Below, in pieces: positions 8,704 through 17,217 of a stretch of 38,852 bases of DNA. This DNA comes from Bryobacterales bacterium (GTDB taxonomy: Bacteria > Acidobacteriota > Terriglobia > Bryobacterales > UBA6623), in assembly GCA_028819235.1 (NCBI GenBank), contig JAPPMC010000093.1, positions 1 through 38,852 of the forward strand, read 5' to 3'. Below the pieces are notes generated by a model that saw only the letters and a list, made by a program, of their open reading frames with translations, was not told the DNA's origin and did no database searches. The first letter of the stretch is position 1. The number at the start of each line of letters is the position of its first letter. Both the position numbers and the translations under genes were made by a program.

Positions 8704-10508
8704 GTGCCCGCAAGGCAGTCGAGGACGTTCTGACACCGGCCATGACTCGCGCGCTCTGGTCGTCCGACTATCGACCCGCTCTCCCCGTCTCGGTGCAGGG
8801 CTTTGACCTCTCAGCAGTACTTCCGGCGGTGTTCTACATGTTCCGGTTTGGACGCAGGCGCGGGCAGGGCAAGTTTGTCGAGGCATTCGGCAGAGCTTCC
8901 GGTACTGCGTCACAACGCCGTCGCTCGGTGACCGTCAGCGCTATCGCCGAGAGACTCGCGGACGATCCCGGTGGAATGCTGCGCAATTTCGAGGGGAAGG
9001 CCTCCCAGGCCATTCTGGGAGACCTGTTGCTTTGCTACTGCCTTGACAATGCGCGTTACGCCCTCGGGCGTGACAAGCAGGTCCAACGGATAGCTCCGAC
9101 GCACTACATGTCGAGCTGGATCGATCTGCCGCATACAGTGTCACACCTCCGGCACGTGCCGGAAATGATCGTGGCGCTTCTTGCAAACCAGCCCAGGGTG
9201 GCCTATGTGGGCCAAACCCCTGACTCCAAGCGCGGCAAGACTTGGTTTCCGGTCGGGGGCGACATTCGCGACAACGTCCTCCTGATGCCCTTCGCACAAG
9301 GAATGTGGCAAGAGGGCCCGATCGCAGACAACTACGCGGCAGACCGATTCGATGAAGGCCCGCGATCCGTCGGCATTGATCAATTGTTGATGGTCCGGCT
9401 AGCAAAGAGCCTGGACAGCGCACCGAGCAAGCTGAAGGGCAAGTCCGAAATACCCAATATACGGTGCATTGCAAGCAGAGCGTCGCGACACATTTCCGAA
9501 GATCTGAGGAGATACTTGCGTGCATACGCAAACCGCATGCCGCGACAGTTACTTGTAGATGCCCTAGAGTGCTGTGTAGCATTGGGGCTTACTTCCATGG
9601 TCTCAAGCGTCATCAGAGTGATGAACAGCTGGGCCGGTTCGGGTCGAATTGACGGCGACAAAGGCCCCGGTGAACTATTCGTTGACTGTTCCGCGGGTGC
9701 AGACGCGAAACTCAGGGCACTCGCTGAGATCTCGATGGACGAACATATGCGGCGAGCAAGGCGCCTTCCCGTGCATTTTATGGCGCTTCGTATCCTCGAC
9801 TACAAAGTCCGAACTGACATCAAGTTAAAGAAGAAAATCAACGTGCGCGACCTCACAGAGGCCCCCCAAGCCGATGAATGGCTGACGCTACTTGGCGACC
9901 TTCTCCATGGGCGAAACGAGCGGTCCCAGATCATCATGCAGATCTTGGACGAGCAGGCCAGTGCCTTGGCGAGCGGCGTAGAAAGGGACTATCCAGATGT
10001 CGCGCAACTTCTCACCGACGACGACGTATTGCCGAATCCGGTATGGCGATTGGCAGAGGGGCTGGTCGCACTGCGAGGAAACAGGGCGCAGAACGACCTA
10101 GCCAGTCTCATCGACTCCTCGCTAATGGTCGACCGCCCGAATGGGTTGGCTCGGAAGCGACGAGGCCAGCGCACAATCGCCGGTGCCCGTAAGACGGTCG
10201 TTCTCAGGTCTGCCGTCTTCACGGACACCGCTCTCGAATACCTTGTGCACCTTCTGCTCCTAAAACCGGGCAACGCGATGGCGGTTCGTTCGTGGTTCTC
10301 CTTTGACAACTTCATTGGAGAGGTGCGGTATCGCTACGGTTTCTACGTGGATCGAAGCCCAAGCGGGATGAACATTTCAAACAACCTCTTGCTGCGGAAC
10401 AGGCAGTTCCTTGACCGGCGCCTGAGAGATCTCGGGCTCCTCGCTTCCGTCAACGACGCGGAGCCGATGAAGCGACTCACGCCGCGCTTCGAGCCTTCGG
10501 AAGGCTAG
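8700..10508 (+). CDS. Large protein of unknown function in defence-like operon (MAD7/DptG position)
   Basis: A 602-residue protein. It starts with the GTG at 8700-8702, which overlaps the TGA of the upstream gene (GTGA, four shared bases), implying translational coupling and a shared complex. I see no P-loop, nuclease triad, signal peptide or membrane segment. The sequence is mixed alpha/beta with a helical middle (about 270-330) and many basic residues, including a K-L-K-K-K-I-N-V-R patch near 375-385 and an R-K-R-R-G-Q-R patch near 483-490, compatible with nucleic-acid or partner contact. By position and order it corresponds to DptG in dptFGH or to MAD7 in the MADS system, but the assignment rests on context only. 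Sequence similarity to either family was not demonstrable by eye. Confidence 0.78.
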   Translation: MSARKAVEDVLTPAMTRALWSSDYRPALPVSVQGFDLSAVLPAVFYMFRFGRRRGQGKFVEAFGRASGTASQRRRSVTVSAIAERLADDPGGMLRNFEGKASQAILGDLLLCYCLDNARYALGRDKQVQRIAPTHYMSSWIDLPHTVSHLRHVPEMIVALLANQPRVAYVGQTPDSKRGKTWFPVGGDIRDNVLLMPFAQGMWQEGPIADNYAADRFDEGPRSVGIDQLLMVRLAKSLDSAPSKLKGKSEIPNIRCIASRASRHISEDLRRYLRAYANRMPRQLLVDALECCVALGLTSMVSSVIRVMNSWAGSGRIDGDKGPGELFVDCSAGADAKLRALAEISMDEHMRRARRLPVHFMALRILDYKVRTDIKLKKKINVRDLTEAPQADEWLTLLGDLLHGRNERSQIIMQILDEQASALASGVERDYPDVAQLLTDDDVLPNPVWRLAEGLVALRGNRAQNDLASLIDSSLMVDRPNGLARKRRGQRTIAGARKTVVLRSAVFTDTALEYLVHLLLLKPGNAMAVRSWFSFDNFIGEVRYRYGFYVDRSPSGMNISNNLLLRNRQFLDRRLRDLGLLASVNDAEPMKRLTPRFEPSEG

Positions 10509-10514
10509 CCGCGC

Positions 10515-13500
10515 ATGGAGTGGACCGGGATTCATGGGAAGGTGCTCGCCGAGGCGGTCTCGCAACTGATCGGACATGGGACGCCGGGGGCCATGGCCTT
10601 CTTGCGCTGCCTCACCCCTGAGGCGGTAAGGGTTCTCGCCGACGACACGGAGTCGTTCAACATACCGGGCTGGGATGTCTTCCGCGTGGCGGACATCATC
10701 GATGAACCGACAAGAACCATAACCGCCGATCGTGCTGTCGAGATCCGCGAGTCCAAGGGACACCCGACACTGCTCTTGGTTGATACGGACACCGCTGGCG
10801 CGGGGATGGACGGAGTATGGAGCGCGACTCGTGAATTGAGCGAGACGCAGCTCTTCGAACGTGCCAGCGAAGTTGCATTGAAGAAGCTGAGGCCGAAGCA
10901 GCGGAAGTACGTTCGGCAGGCGGTCCGACGGGCTCGAGAGCGTGGCGCAGGCGTACGCGTGTCACCGTGGCAAGAGTTCAACTTCTACTGTCATGCGGTG
11001 CGTGGCAGGCACTCTGTCGGGGCCTGCCTTCCTCGGATCGGGCTGTGGCCAGTGAAGTCCGAGCGAGTCGGCGCACATCAGGACGCTTCCGACCTTCAGG
11101 AGTCCCGGAGGTTTGTGGACCGGCTTCTCGATGCTCGTTCAATCGACCCGACGACACACCAGCGGATCGATGCGCTGCGGCTGCTGAATCCAAGTCCGAC
11201 CCAGCTGCAGGACCTGACGAAGTTCCTCCTTGACGCGGCCACGCTGCCCGTGGGCGAGGCCCTGCAGCTGCTCGGGAAGAAGGAACACCTGTGGGTCAAC
11301 GCCTTGAAGACCGAACGCGTCGCCACGGATCTCCTAGGCATCGACCTGCTTCCGTGGCGGGGGAAGACCGGAAAACTCCTCAAGTGGTCCGGGCTCGCTG
11401 ACCGGTCCGAGGATGTGCCGCAGCTCATTCTGCCGCGCGGTGACCAGGTTGACCATCCAACTTCGAGGGCTAGGACCGAGGTTAGATGGAAGGCCCGTCC
11501 AGGTCATTTGCCGAAGGGGGCTGTCGACTATCGCGTGGAAGTCCTGACGGTCGGCACAGACACTCAACTGGTCGCGCAGGAGCTCACGCATGCGAGAAAG
11601 GCCCAGCAGAAGGCGATCTTCACGCACGAGGACTTCACGGATCTTCCTGACGACGCACGCATCCCCGCGCGGGTGCGGGTGTCGGCGATCGGGAGCAGCT
11701 CGGAGCGGGACGATTCTGCGGAGGGAGGCCTAGGGCCCCACCGCGCCGAGAGCGAGGAGTTCGAAATCGTCTTCGGCGAGCCCGAGGGCCCTAAGGCGGC
11801 AGTAGGCAGGCCGTACCGCACCTTCAGCGACGCCATGATCGAGCTCGATAGCCGCGAGATGGTAAGGGCGATGACATCTCTCGGCAAAACACGCCCAGCC
11901 GAAGCCCAACGAGGCTTCCTCATCTGGCGTACCCCCGATGGCCGCCGGTACTTTCGCGTGTTCCGCCCGTCATTGATCAAGGATGTTGAGGAGAGATGGC
12001 GCCACCACTCGGGTGCGCCTGGGCGCTGGCGAATCTGGGTGCGCCTGTCCGGGGAAACGGTCGGTGCCCCCGAGTTCGTCCCGCTCGAGAGGCCGGCAGA
12101 GGTGGACGAGGCCCTATGGGGCCGGGCCCGAAAAGCCAGTCGCAGGATCGTCGATCTCTTTGCGGACTTCGGATGTGTCGGGCAGGTGTACGACTCGGGA
12201 TCGCCTCGATCGAGAAACGTCGTAACGGAGTACCTGCGCTCGTGGCTGGCGCTATGGCGGCAGGGCACACCCGAACTGGCTTTGGCCCAGACGGTCGAGG
12301 TCAAGTCTCAGTCCGGAGACCTCGTGGGGCTCATCGTTCTGCCCGCCCACCCGCTAAGGATGGCATGGCACATCGCATACGACAACTTGGCTCTGCATGC
12401 CGTGTTCAACGAACAAGGCGAGCCCAGTGCCGTGCGAAAGGAGCTTGCGAGCCTAGACGGTGCCGCCTTTCCGGCCTTCCTGCCCGGCATCGCACCGGGT
12501 CACTCATTCGTCTTTGCCGATACCCTTGGCTTCCATGCCGTGGGAATGGTGGCTGGCGGCGATCCGGAACCGAAGGGGACACTCTCGATCCTCCACCGGG
12601 CGCTGACCGGTGAGGAGGACGGGCAAGGTGCGGCGGCCCCCACCGTGGGTTCGGGCAGTGCCGACATTCTCGGCAAGGAGATCCGCAAGTATGTCGAGAG
12701 CCACTCCACGGCCCGGATTCTTCATGTGCATGCCCTGCGGGCCGGTGATGGCAAGACCGTGGTCAGGGCGTTGGGGAGGGCGGCAGACGGAACGCCCGTA
12801 GACGGCGCACGGCGGAGCGGGAGCGTGGACACCTCGCGTCAGGAAAGGCTGGTCTACGTTCTGGAGGTCCATCCTTCTCGCAAGCAGCTAAGGAGCGGGG
12901 TTGCGGGTCGCTTCATCAGCGAAGCGCAGGAGAGGAGGAGGCGGGGCGCCGGAACAGTGGAGCGGCAGGATCGTTGGATGCTGGAGTCCCAAGACCGCCC
13001 CGGTGGAATTCGGGTTCCACACCTCCGCTGGGCGCGCAAGGACGGGGTCGATCCGGACTCTGCATCGCATATTGCCCTTGCCTTCGACACATTCACCTCA
13101 GAGGTCCTCACGGCGGAATCGGGGGTGGTAGTTAGGCCATTCCATGTGTACGGGCTCATGTCTTTCTTCAACCGGGCCTATCGGAGCAGACCGCGCCCTC
13201 GCTGGGAAGGTGTGGTGCCTGAATGGAAAGGGGGCGAACGACATCCCGACGCACCGGCACACTCATCACGCCTGCAATGGCTGCAAGCGGCCATTCACAA
13301 GTTGGTTGCGGCGAACATGCGTGGAGGCGACGGCAGCACCCCTCCGGCTTTGGTGACCGAGCTCTCTATGGACGCGACCGACGGTCTGGATCGGCTTCAT
13401 GCCCTCAGCGATTGGGTCATCACCCTGGACAGGAACGCTGGGTTGGAATACTTTGATTCTCCAAGGGACCACAGAGAGACCTACGAGAAGTTCGTGATCG

Positions 13501-15764
13501 ACTGCGTTCCCGAGCGGGAGGATCTGGGATGCCTCCGATTGATCACGTCGACAGCCAACCTAGATGAGATCCAAGATCTCCTGACCGACGCACTAGAGCA
13601 GATGGGGCTGAGCCACCGCCCCCGTAGCGCCGACTTCCTGATGTCGCACCTGAAGTCTGTCAGCGGTCGCTTGGCAATTCGGCTGGCCGGCGGCCGGGGC
13701 CCGACATCCGAGCTCGTCGCGCTCGCAATGAGCCACGCGTACTGCCGACAAGCTAGCGACGACCGACAAGCAATGAAGGGAGCAGAAACAGAGTTGTGTT
13801 GGGTCTCGCTGAGGGATGGGTTTCTTGTCCCCGTTGACGACATCCGTGACCTCCTTCCACGCAGCGTTCTTCCCAGTAGTCACGAGCACGCGGGAAACTG
13901 GTCGGCGAAGCGACCCGATTTGATCTACGTCCGACCGTTGTTGCCAATCGGGTTGTCGTTCCAGTTCGTCGAAGTGAAGTACCGAAGGCACCTGCGGGCA
14001 GCCCGCTCCCCGCAGCTCGTGGAGAACATTCGCAGGCAGACAGAGTCTCTGAAGGACGGTTGGTTCGACTGGTACGGTGCTGGGATGGCTATCCGCTCCA
14101 TACGAGCGATACGGCTAGCCAAACTGGCTCGTATTCTCCACTTCTATGTGGCTAAGGCAAACAGGCACGGGCTCTCCCACGCACGCTATAAAGCCATCGC
14201 AGGAAACATCGACAAGATGGTGGAGCAGAGCGAGTCGTTTCGGCTGGAACCGGCAGACGACGGAAACCGCGGTTGGGTCTTCTGTCCCGAGTATCGGGGC
14301 GCTGACCCGATGCAGATCTCCCCGGAAGAGTGGGACGAAGGCATTCGCGTCTTCTTGTTCGGACCTGCATGCTTGCCAGGCATCGGCAAGCTTCAGCCAG
14401 TCTCAATTGAGCCGCCACGTGAGGATATCGCAATCCCCCTCATTGGCCTCGAATCAAGAGTCGACCAGCCTGCGTCAGGCCGTGTGGCCTCCGAACCAGC
14501 CGAGCGGCACGCGCCGGGCGCCGTGGTGACCGGCAACGGCGCGAGCACGGAGGCGGAAGGGCAGGGAGGGGGCAAGCGGGATGCGCCAACTCTATCGGAG
14601 GCCGAAGGTGGCGCATCTGCGACGACCTCTGGCGGTACACCAAGCCCCGATCCCGTGCCTCGGATCATTCTTGGTGAAGACCGCTTCGGGGCCTCGTCCC
14701 AATGGCACCTTACTGTCAAAGGGAATCCACATCTCCTGATTGCAGGCCTCCCCGGCATGGGCAAGACGACGTGCCTGCTAAACCTGTGCAAGCAGATGCT
14801 GGCGGCTGGCGTGCAGCCTATCGTGTTCTCCTACCACGAGGACATTGATGAGCGGCTGGAACTCTTGAGGGGTTGGCGGCCAGAGCCACATAGCGGCGGT
14901 TCGGCGGTGCAGGGTGTGCGGTTCGTCGACTTCGACGGGCTGGGTTTCAATCCGCTGGAGGTGCTGGACAGGTCTTGGAAGTCGGCGCATATTGATGTGG
15001 CGGGTGTGATCCGAGACATCTTCATGGCCATTTATCCCGATCTAGGACCTCTTCAGGGAGCAAAGATTCGAACTGCGGTGAAGCAGAGCTTCGAGGAGCT
15101 CGGCTGGGGTAGCTCGGCAGGCGACCTAGGAGCGCTCCAAGAGCCGCCCTTTCGACGATTCCTAGAAATCATGAGGGCTGAGCCCAAGCCAGCGATAGGA
15201 ATCAAGAATCTGTTGGCCCGCCTTGACGAGCTTGACGACTACGGATTCTTCGGGCTCGGGACGCCTCACGGAAGTCTTTGGGAAAGCGACCGTCCGACGG
15301 TGATAAGGATTCACAGAACGAAGAGCAATGTCCTGCAAAATGCGTTTGCTTCTCTTGTTGTGTACGGCCTCTACAAGAATATGTTCCAGCGTGGCATTCA
15401 GGATCGTATCACTCACGCAGTGATCGTAGACGAAGCGCACCGAGCGGCCAGACTTAACCTCATTCCTACAATGGCAAAAGAGTGCCGAAAATACGGGATA
15501 TCCTTGGTCTTAGCGTCGCAGCAGGCGACGGATTTCCATACCTCAGTATTCTCTGCAATTGCCAATTATCTGGTGCTGCGCATGACCGAATTGGATGCAA
15601 AGGCACTTGTGAAGAATGTGGCTACTTCCGCTCAGCAAAGGTCTCTTGTGGACCAAATCAAGGAGATGGGTCGATTTAAGGCTCTCTACTTTTCGTCTCA
15701 CGGTGCCCGTCCGAAGCTATTGGCCCTTCCAGACTTCTCGCCAACGACTGAAAATGCCGCCTGA
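10515..15764 (+). CDS. Giant protein with PD-(D/E)XK-like motif and C-terminal HerA-like ATPase (MAD8/DptH-like)
   Basis: A 1749-residue protein whose ATG lies six bases after the preceding stop, with GGAAGG about ten bases upstream. The N-terminal part has a hydrophobic strand ending L-L-V-D-T-D near 87-92, then A-G-A-G-M-D-G. Around 1134-1155 it carries P-D at 1134-1135 and V-E-V-K at 1152-1155, the D-x17-E-x-K spacing of a PD-(D/E)XK nuclease core. A Ser/Gly/Ala/Pro-rich linker spans about 1312-1380. The C-terminal domain is a HerA/FtsK-class motor: Walker A G-L-P-G-M-G-K-T at 1411-1418, Walker B V-I-V-D-E-A-H at 1636-1642 and an S-Q-Q sensor at 1668-1670. Size, order and the C-terminal ATPase match DptH and the ATP-binding MAD8. 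The likely job is a DNA-translocating or remodelling engine with a built-in nuclease. Nuclease activity is inferred from a short motif and needs structural confirmation. Confidence 0.85.
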   Translation: MEWTGIHGKVLAEAVSQLIGHGTPGAMAFLRCLTPEAVRVLADDTESFNIPGWDVFRVADIIDEPTRTITADRAVEIRESKGHPTLLLVDTDTAGAGMDGVWSATRELSETQLFERASEVALKKLRPKQRKYVRQAVRRARERGAGVRVSPWQEFNFYCHAVRGRHSVGACLPRIGLWPVKSERVGAHQDASDLQESRRFVDRLLDARSIDPTTHQRIDALRLLNPSPTQLQDLTKFLLDAATLPVGEALQLLGKKEHLWVNALKTERVATDLLGIDLLPWRGKTGKLLKWSGLADRSEDVPQLILPRGDQVDHPTSRARTEVRWKARPGHLPKGAVDYRVEVLTVGTDTQLVAQELTHARKAQQKAIFTHEDFTDLPDDARIPARVRVSAIGSSSERDDSAEGGLGPHRAESEEFEIVFGEPEGPKAAVGRPYRTFSDAMIELDSREMVRAMTSLGKTRPAEAQRGFLIWRTPDGRRYFRVFRPSLIKDVEERWRHHSGAPGRWRIWVRLSGETVGAPEFVPLERPAEVDEALWGRARKASRRIVDLFADFGCVGQVYDSGSPRSRNVVTEYLRSWLALWRQGTPELALAQTVEVKSQSGDLVGLIVLPAHPLRMAWHIAYDNLALHAVFNEQGEPSAVRKELASLDGAAFPAFLPGIAPGHSFVFADTLGFHAVGMVAGGDPEPKGTLSILHRALTGEEDGQGAAAPTVGSGSADILGKEIRKYVESHSTARILHVHALRAGDGKTVVRALGRAADGTPVDGARRSGSVDTSRQERLVYVLEVHPSRKQLRSGVAGRFISEAQERRRRGAGTVERQDRWMLESQDRPGGIRVPHLRWARKDGVDPDSASHIALAFDTFTSEVLTAESGVVVRPFHVYGLMSFFNRAYRSRPRPRWEGVVPEWKGGERHPDAPAHSSRLQWLQAAIHKLVAANMRGGDGSTPPALVTELSMDATDGLDRLHALSDWVITLDRNAGLEYFDSPRDHRETYEKFVIDCVPEREDLGCLRLITSTANLDEIQDLLTDALEQMGLSHRPRSADFLMSHLKSVSGRLAIRLAGGRGPTSELVALAMSHAYCRQASDDRQAMKGAETELCWVSLRDGFLVPVDDIRDLLPRSVLPSSHEHAGNWSAKRPDLIYVRPLLPIGLSFQFVEVKYRRHLRAARSPQLVENIRRQTESLKDGWFDWYGAGMAIRSIRAIRLAKLARILHFYVAKANRHGLSHARYKAIAGNIDKMVEQSESFRLEPADDGNRGWVFCPEYRGADPMQISPEEWDEGIRVFLFGPACLPGIGKLQPVSIEPPREDIAIPLIGLESRVDQPASGRVASEPAERHAPGAVVTGNGASTEAEGQGGGKRDAPTLSEAEGGASATTSGGTPSPDPVPRIILGEDRFGASSQWHLTVKGNPHLLIAGLPGMGKTTCLLNLCKQMLAAGVQPIVFSYHEDIDERLELLRGWRPEPHSGGSAVQGVRFVDFDGLGFNPLEVLDRSWKSAHIDVAGVIRDIFMAIYPDLGPLQGAKIRTAVKQSFEELGWGSSAGDLGALQEPPFRRFLEIMRAEPKPAIGIKNLLARLDELDDYGFFGLGTPHGSLWESDRPTVIRIHRTKSNVLQNAFASLVVYGLYKNMFQRGIQDRITHAVIVDEAHRAARLNLIPTMAKECRKYGISLVLASQQATDFHTSVFSAIANYLVLRMTELDAKALVKNVATSAQQRSLVDQIKEMGRFKALYFSSHGARPKLLALPDFSPTTENAA

Positions 15765-16134
15765 CATGCTCGCCATAGGCACGTGTCTTCACCCAGTTTC
15801 TCGTCGAGTTCCTGAGATGTTCTCAGGAAACAGTGGATCGAAGAGAGTCTATGAAACAGGGATGCACTCGATTCTACTTTGCTGAGTCTGCTCGTGAGAT
15901 AAGTTCTTGAACGGAAGAGCCTAACCTGCGGTGAGATCACCCAAGGCACCCAGTCGAGAGCGCAGCCACCAACCAATCCAGCTTCTCTTCCGTGCGGTTC
16001 TTTCACTGCCTGAAGGGTGCCAGCCGCCACCAAGAAGACTGAAGATTCCGCCGTTTCCGGCTGTCTAAAGGGATGCGCCTAGAAGAGAGTCGGGTATGTC
16101 TCAGCGGGATCTCGACGGGGGCTTCCCTAGAGGC
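15765..16134. other. Intergenic region between convergent genes
   Basis: About 370 bases between the 3' ends of the giant ATPase gene and the EVE-domain gene. No gene is supported. A perfect 21-base hairpin (listed separately) lies 45 bases after the ATPase stop. Confidence 0.6.
15809..15829. terminator. Perfect 9-bp hairpin downstream of the defence-like operon
   Basis: TTCCTGAGA, a TGT loop and TCTCAGGAA form a perfect 9-bp stem. It lies 45 bases past the operon's last stop codon and between convergent genes, so a transcription-end or mRNA-stabilising role is likely. No T-run follows on the plus strand, so it is not a canonical intrinsic terminator; a dyad protein-binding site is the alternative. 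Confidence 0.45.
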
Positions 16135-16563
16135 TCAGCCAGAGGCTTTGTCCCCCATTGCCAACACCTCTTTGAACTCATGTGGGGTCACAGGGCAGAC
16201 GGATAGCCGGCTGCGGCGCACGAGCACCATATCGGCGAGACGCGGGTTCTTCTTGATCTCCTTGAGGCGGACTTGGCGGCCCAAGGGCCGCACGGGCTTG
16301 ACGTCCACGGCGCACCAGCGCTCGTCCGCGGTTGTCGGATCTTGGTAGTGCTCGCGGATCACCTCGGCGACCCCGACCACCGCTACACCCTTAACGGAGT
16401 GATAGAAGAGGACCTGATCGCCCGTGGACATCCGGCGGAGGTTGTTGCGGGCCTCGTAATTGCGGATGCCGTCCCAGTAGGTCCAGCCGTCCCGCACAAG
16501 GTCGTCCCACGAGTACGCTGACGGCTCCGACTTGATCAGCCAGTAGTTGCGTGCGCCCGCCAT
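16135..16563 (-). CDS. EVE domain-containing protein
   Basis: A 142-residue single-domain protein of the EVE (PUA-like, Thy28) family. The diagnostic opening N-Y-W-L-I-K-S-E-P with S-W-D-D-L follows the start, then W-D-G-I-R-N-Y-E-A-R-N-N-L and the M-S-T-G-D-Q-V-L-F-Y-H-S pocket strand. EVE domains are known or proposed to read modified bases, mostly modified cytosines, and occur both as stand-alone conserved proteins and as fusions in modification-dependent restriction systems. The full length is normal for the stand-alone form. The gene is convergent with the giant ATPase gene of the defence-like operon. The adjacency is suggestive only, because the same gene type is common away from defence loci. 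Confidence 0.92.
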   Translation of the reverse strand: MAGARNYWLIKSEPSAYSWDDLVRDGWTYWDGIRNYEARNNLRRMSTGDQVLFYHSVKGVAVVGVAEVIREHYQDPTTADERWCAVDVKPVRPLGRQVRLKEIKKNPRLADMVLVRRSRLSVCPVTPHEFKEVLAMGDKASG

Positions 16564-16618
16564 GAACCGCGAAGGATAGCACGTCGGGGCGTTCCTGCCG
16601 GACTGTCTGAGATCCGGA

Positions 16619-17209
16619 TCAGCGGCCCAGGATCCTGCCGATGTTCGACTTGTGCTGCCAGATGAGGAACACGGTCATAAGGAGGGAGTACTTGGAGTGC
16701 GGCATTCCCAGCTGGAAGTGGATGAAGGCCGTGAAGAAGACCCACGAAAGCATCGACGACCAAGCGCCGCCCTCGTTGATCTTGTACTTGGCGGCGAGCA
16801 CGCGCACCACTACGAAGAACACCAGAGCCCACACCGCCAGCGACGGGTAGATGGCCAGCATCGCGCCAGCGGATGTGGCGATGCCCTTCCCGCCCCGGAA
16901 TCGCAGGAACGGCGAGTAGCAATGCCCGAAGACGGCTCCCATCCCGTAAAGCCACGCCATGTTGAGCGGCACGCCGGAGGCGGAGATGTAGAACAGCCAC
17001 ACTGGCAGGTATCCCTTGCCGACGTCTCCGAATAGCGAGATCAACGACCGCGGCTTGCTGACCCGCAGGACATTGTTGAACCCAGGGTTTCCTGAGCCGA
17101 TGCTGCGGAGGTCTATCTCCGATCCCCACATCGCGATGATTGCGAAAGGAATGGAGCCCATGAGGAAGCTCGCGAGTAGCTGGAGGAAGATCTGTGCGTC
17201 GATTGGCAT
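16619..17209 (-). CDS. plsY: Glycerol-3-phosphate acyltransferase PlsY
   Basis: A polytopic inner-membrane enzyme that transfers an acyl group from acyl-phosphate to sn-glycerol-3-phosphate, the first step of phospholipid synthesis with PlsX. The family signatures are clear: G-S-I-P-F-A in the first membrane segment, D-L-R-S-I-G-S-G-N-P-G-F-N-N-V-L-R, a D-x-x-K-G turn, and the acyl-phosphate-site loop F-R-G-G-K-G-I-A-T. About five hydrophobic segments fit PlsY. The length of about 196 residues is normal. I take the ATG at 17209. A TTG at 17221 would overlap the stop of the upstream transporter gene (TTGA) and add four residues. Either way it is co-transcribed behind the nucleoside transporter gene. 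Confidence 0.93.
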   Translation of the reverse strand: MPIDAQIFLQLLASFLMGSIPFAIIAMWGSEIDLRSIGSGNPGFNNVLRVSKPRSLISLFGDVGKGYLPVWLFYISASGVPLNMAWLYGMGAVFGHCYSPFLRFRGGKGIATSAGAMLAIYPSLAVWALVFFVVVRVLAAKYKINEGGAWSSMLSWVFFTAFIHFQLGMPHSKYSLLMTVFLIWQHKSNIGRILGR

Positions 17210-17217
17210 GTCAGGAT

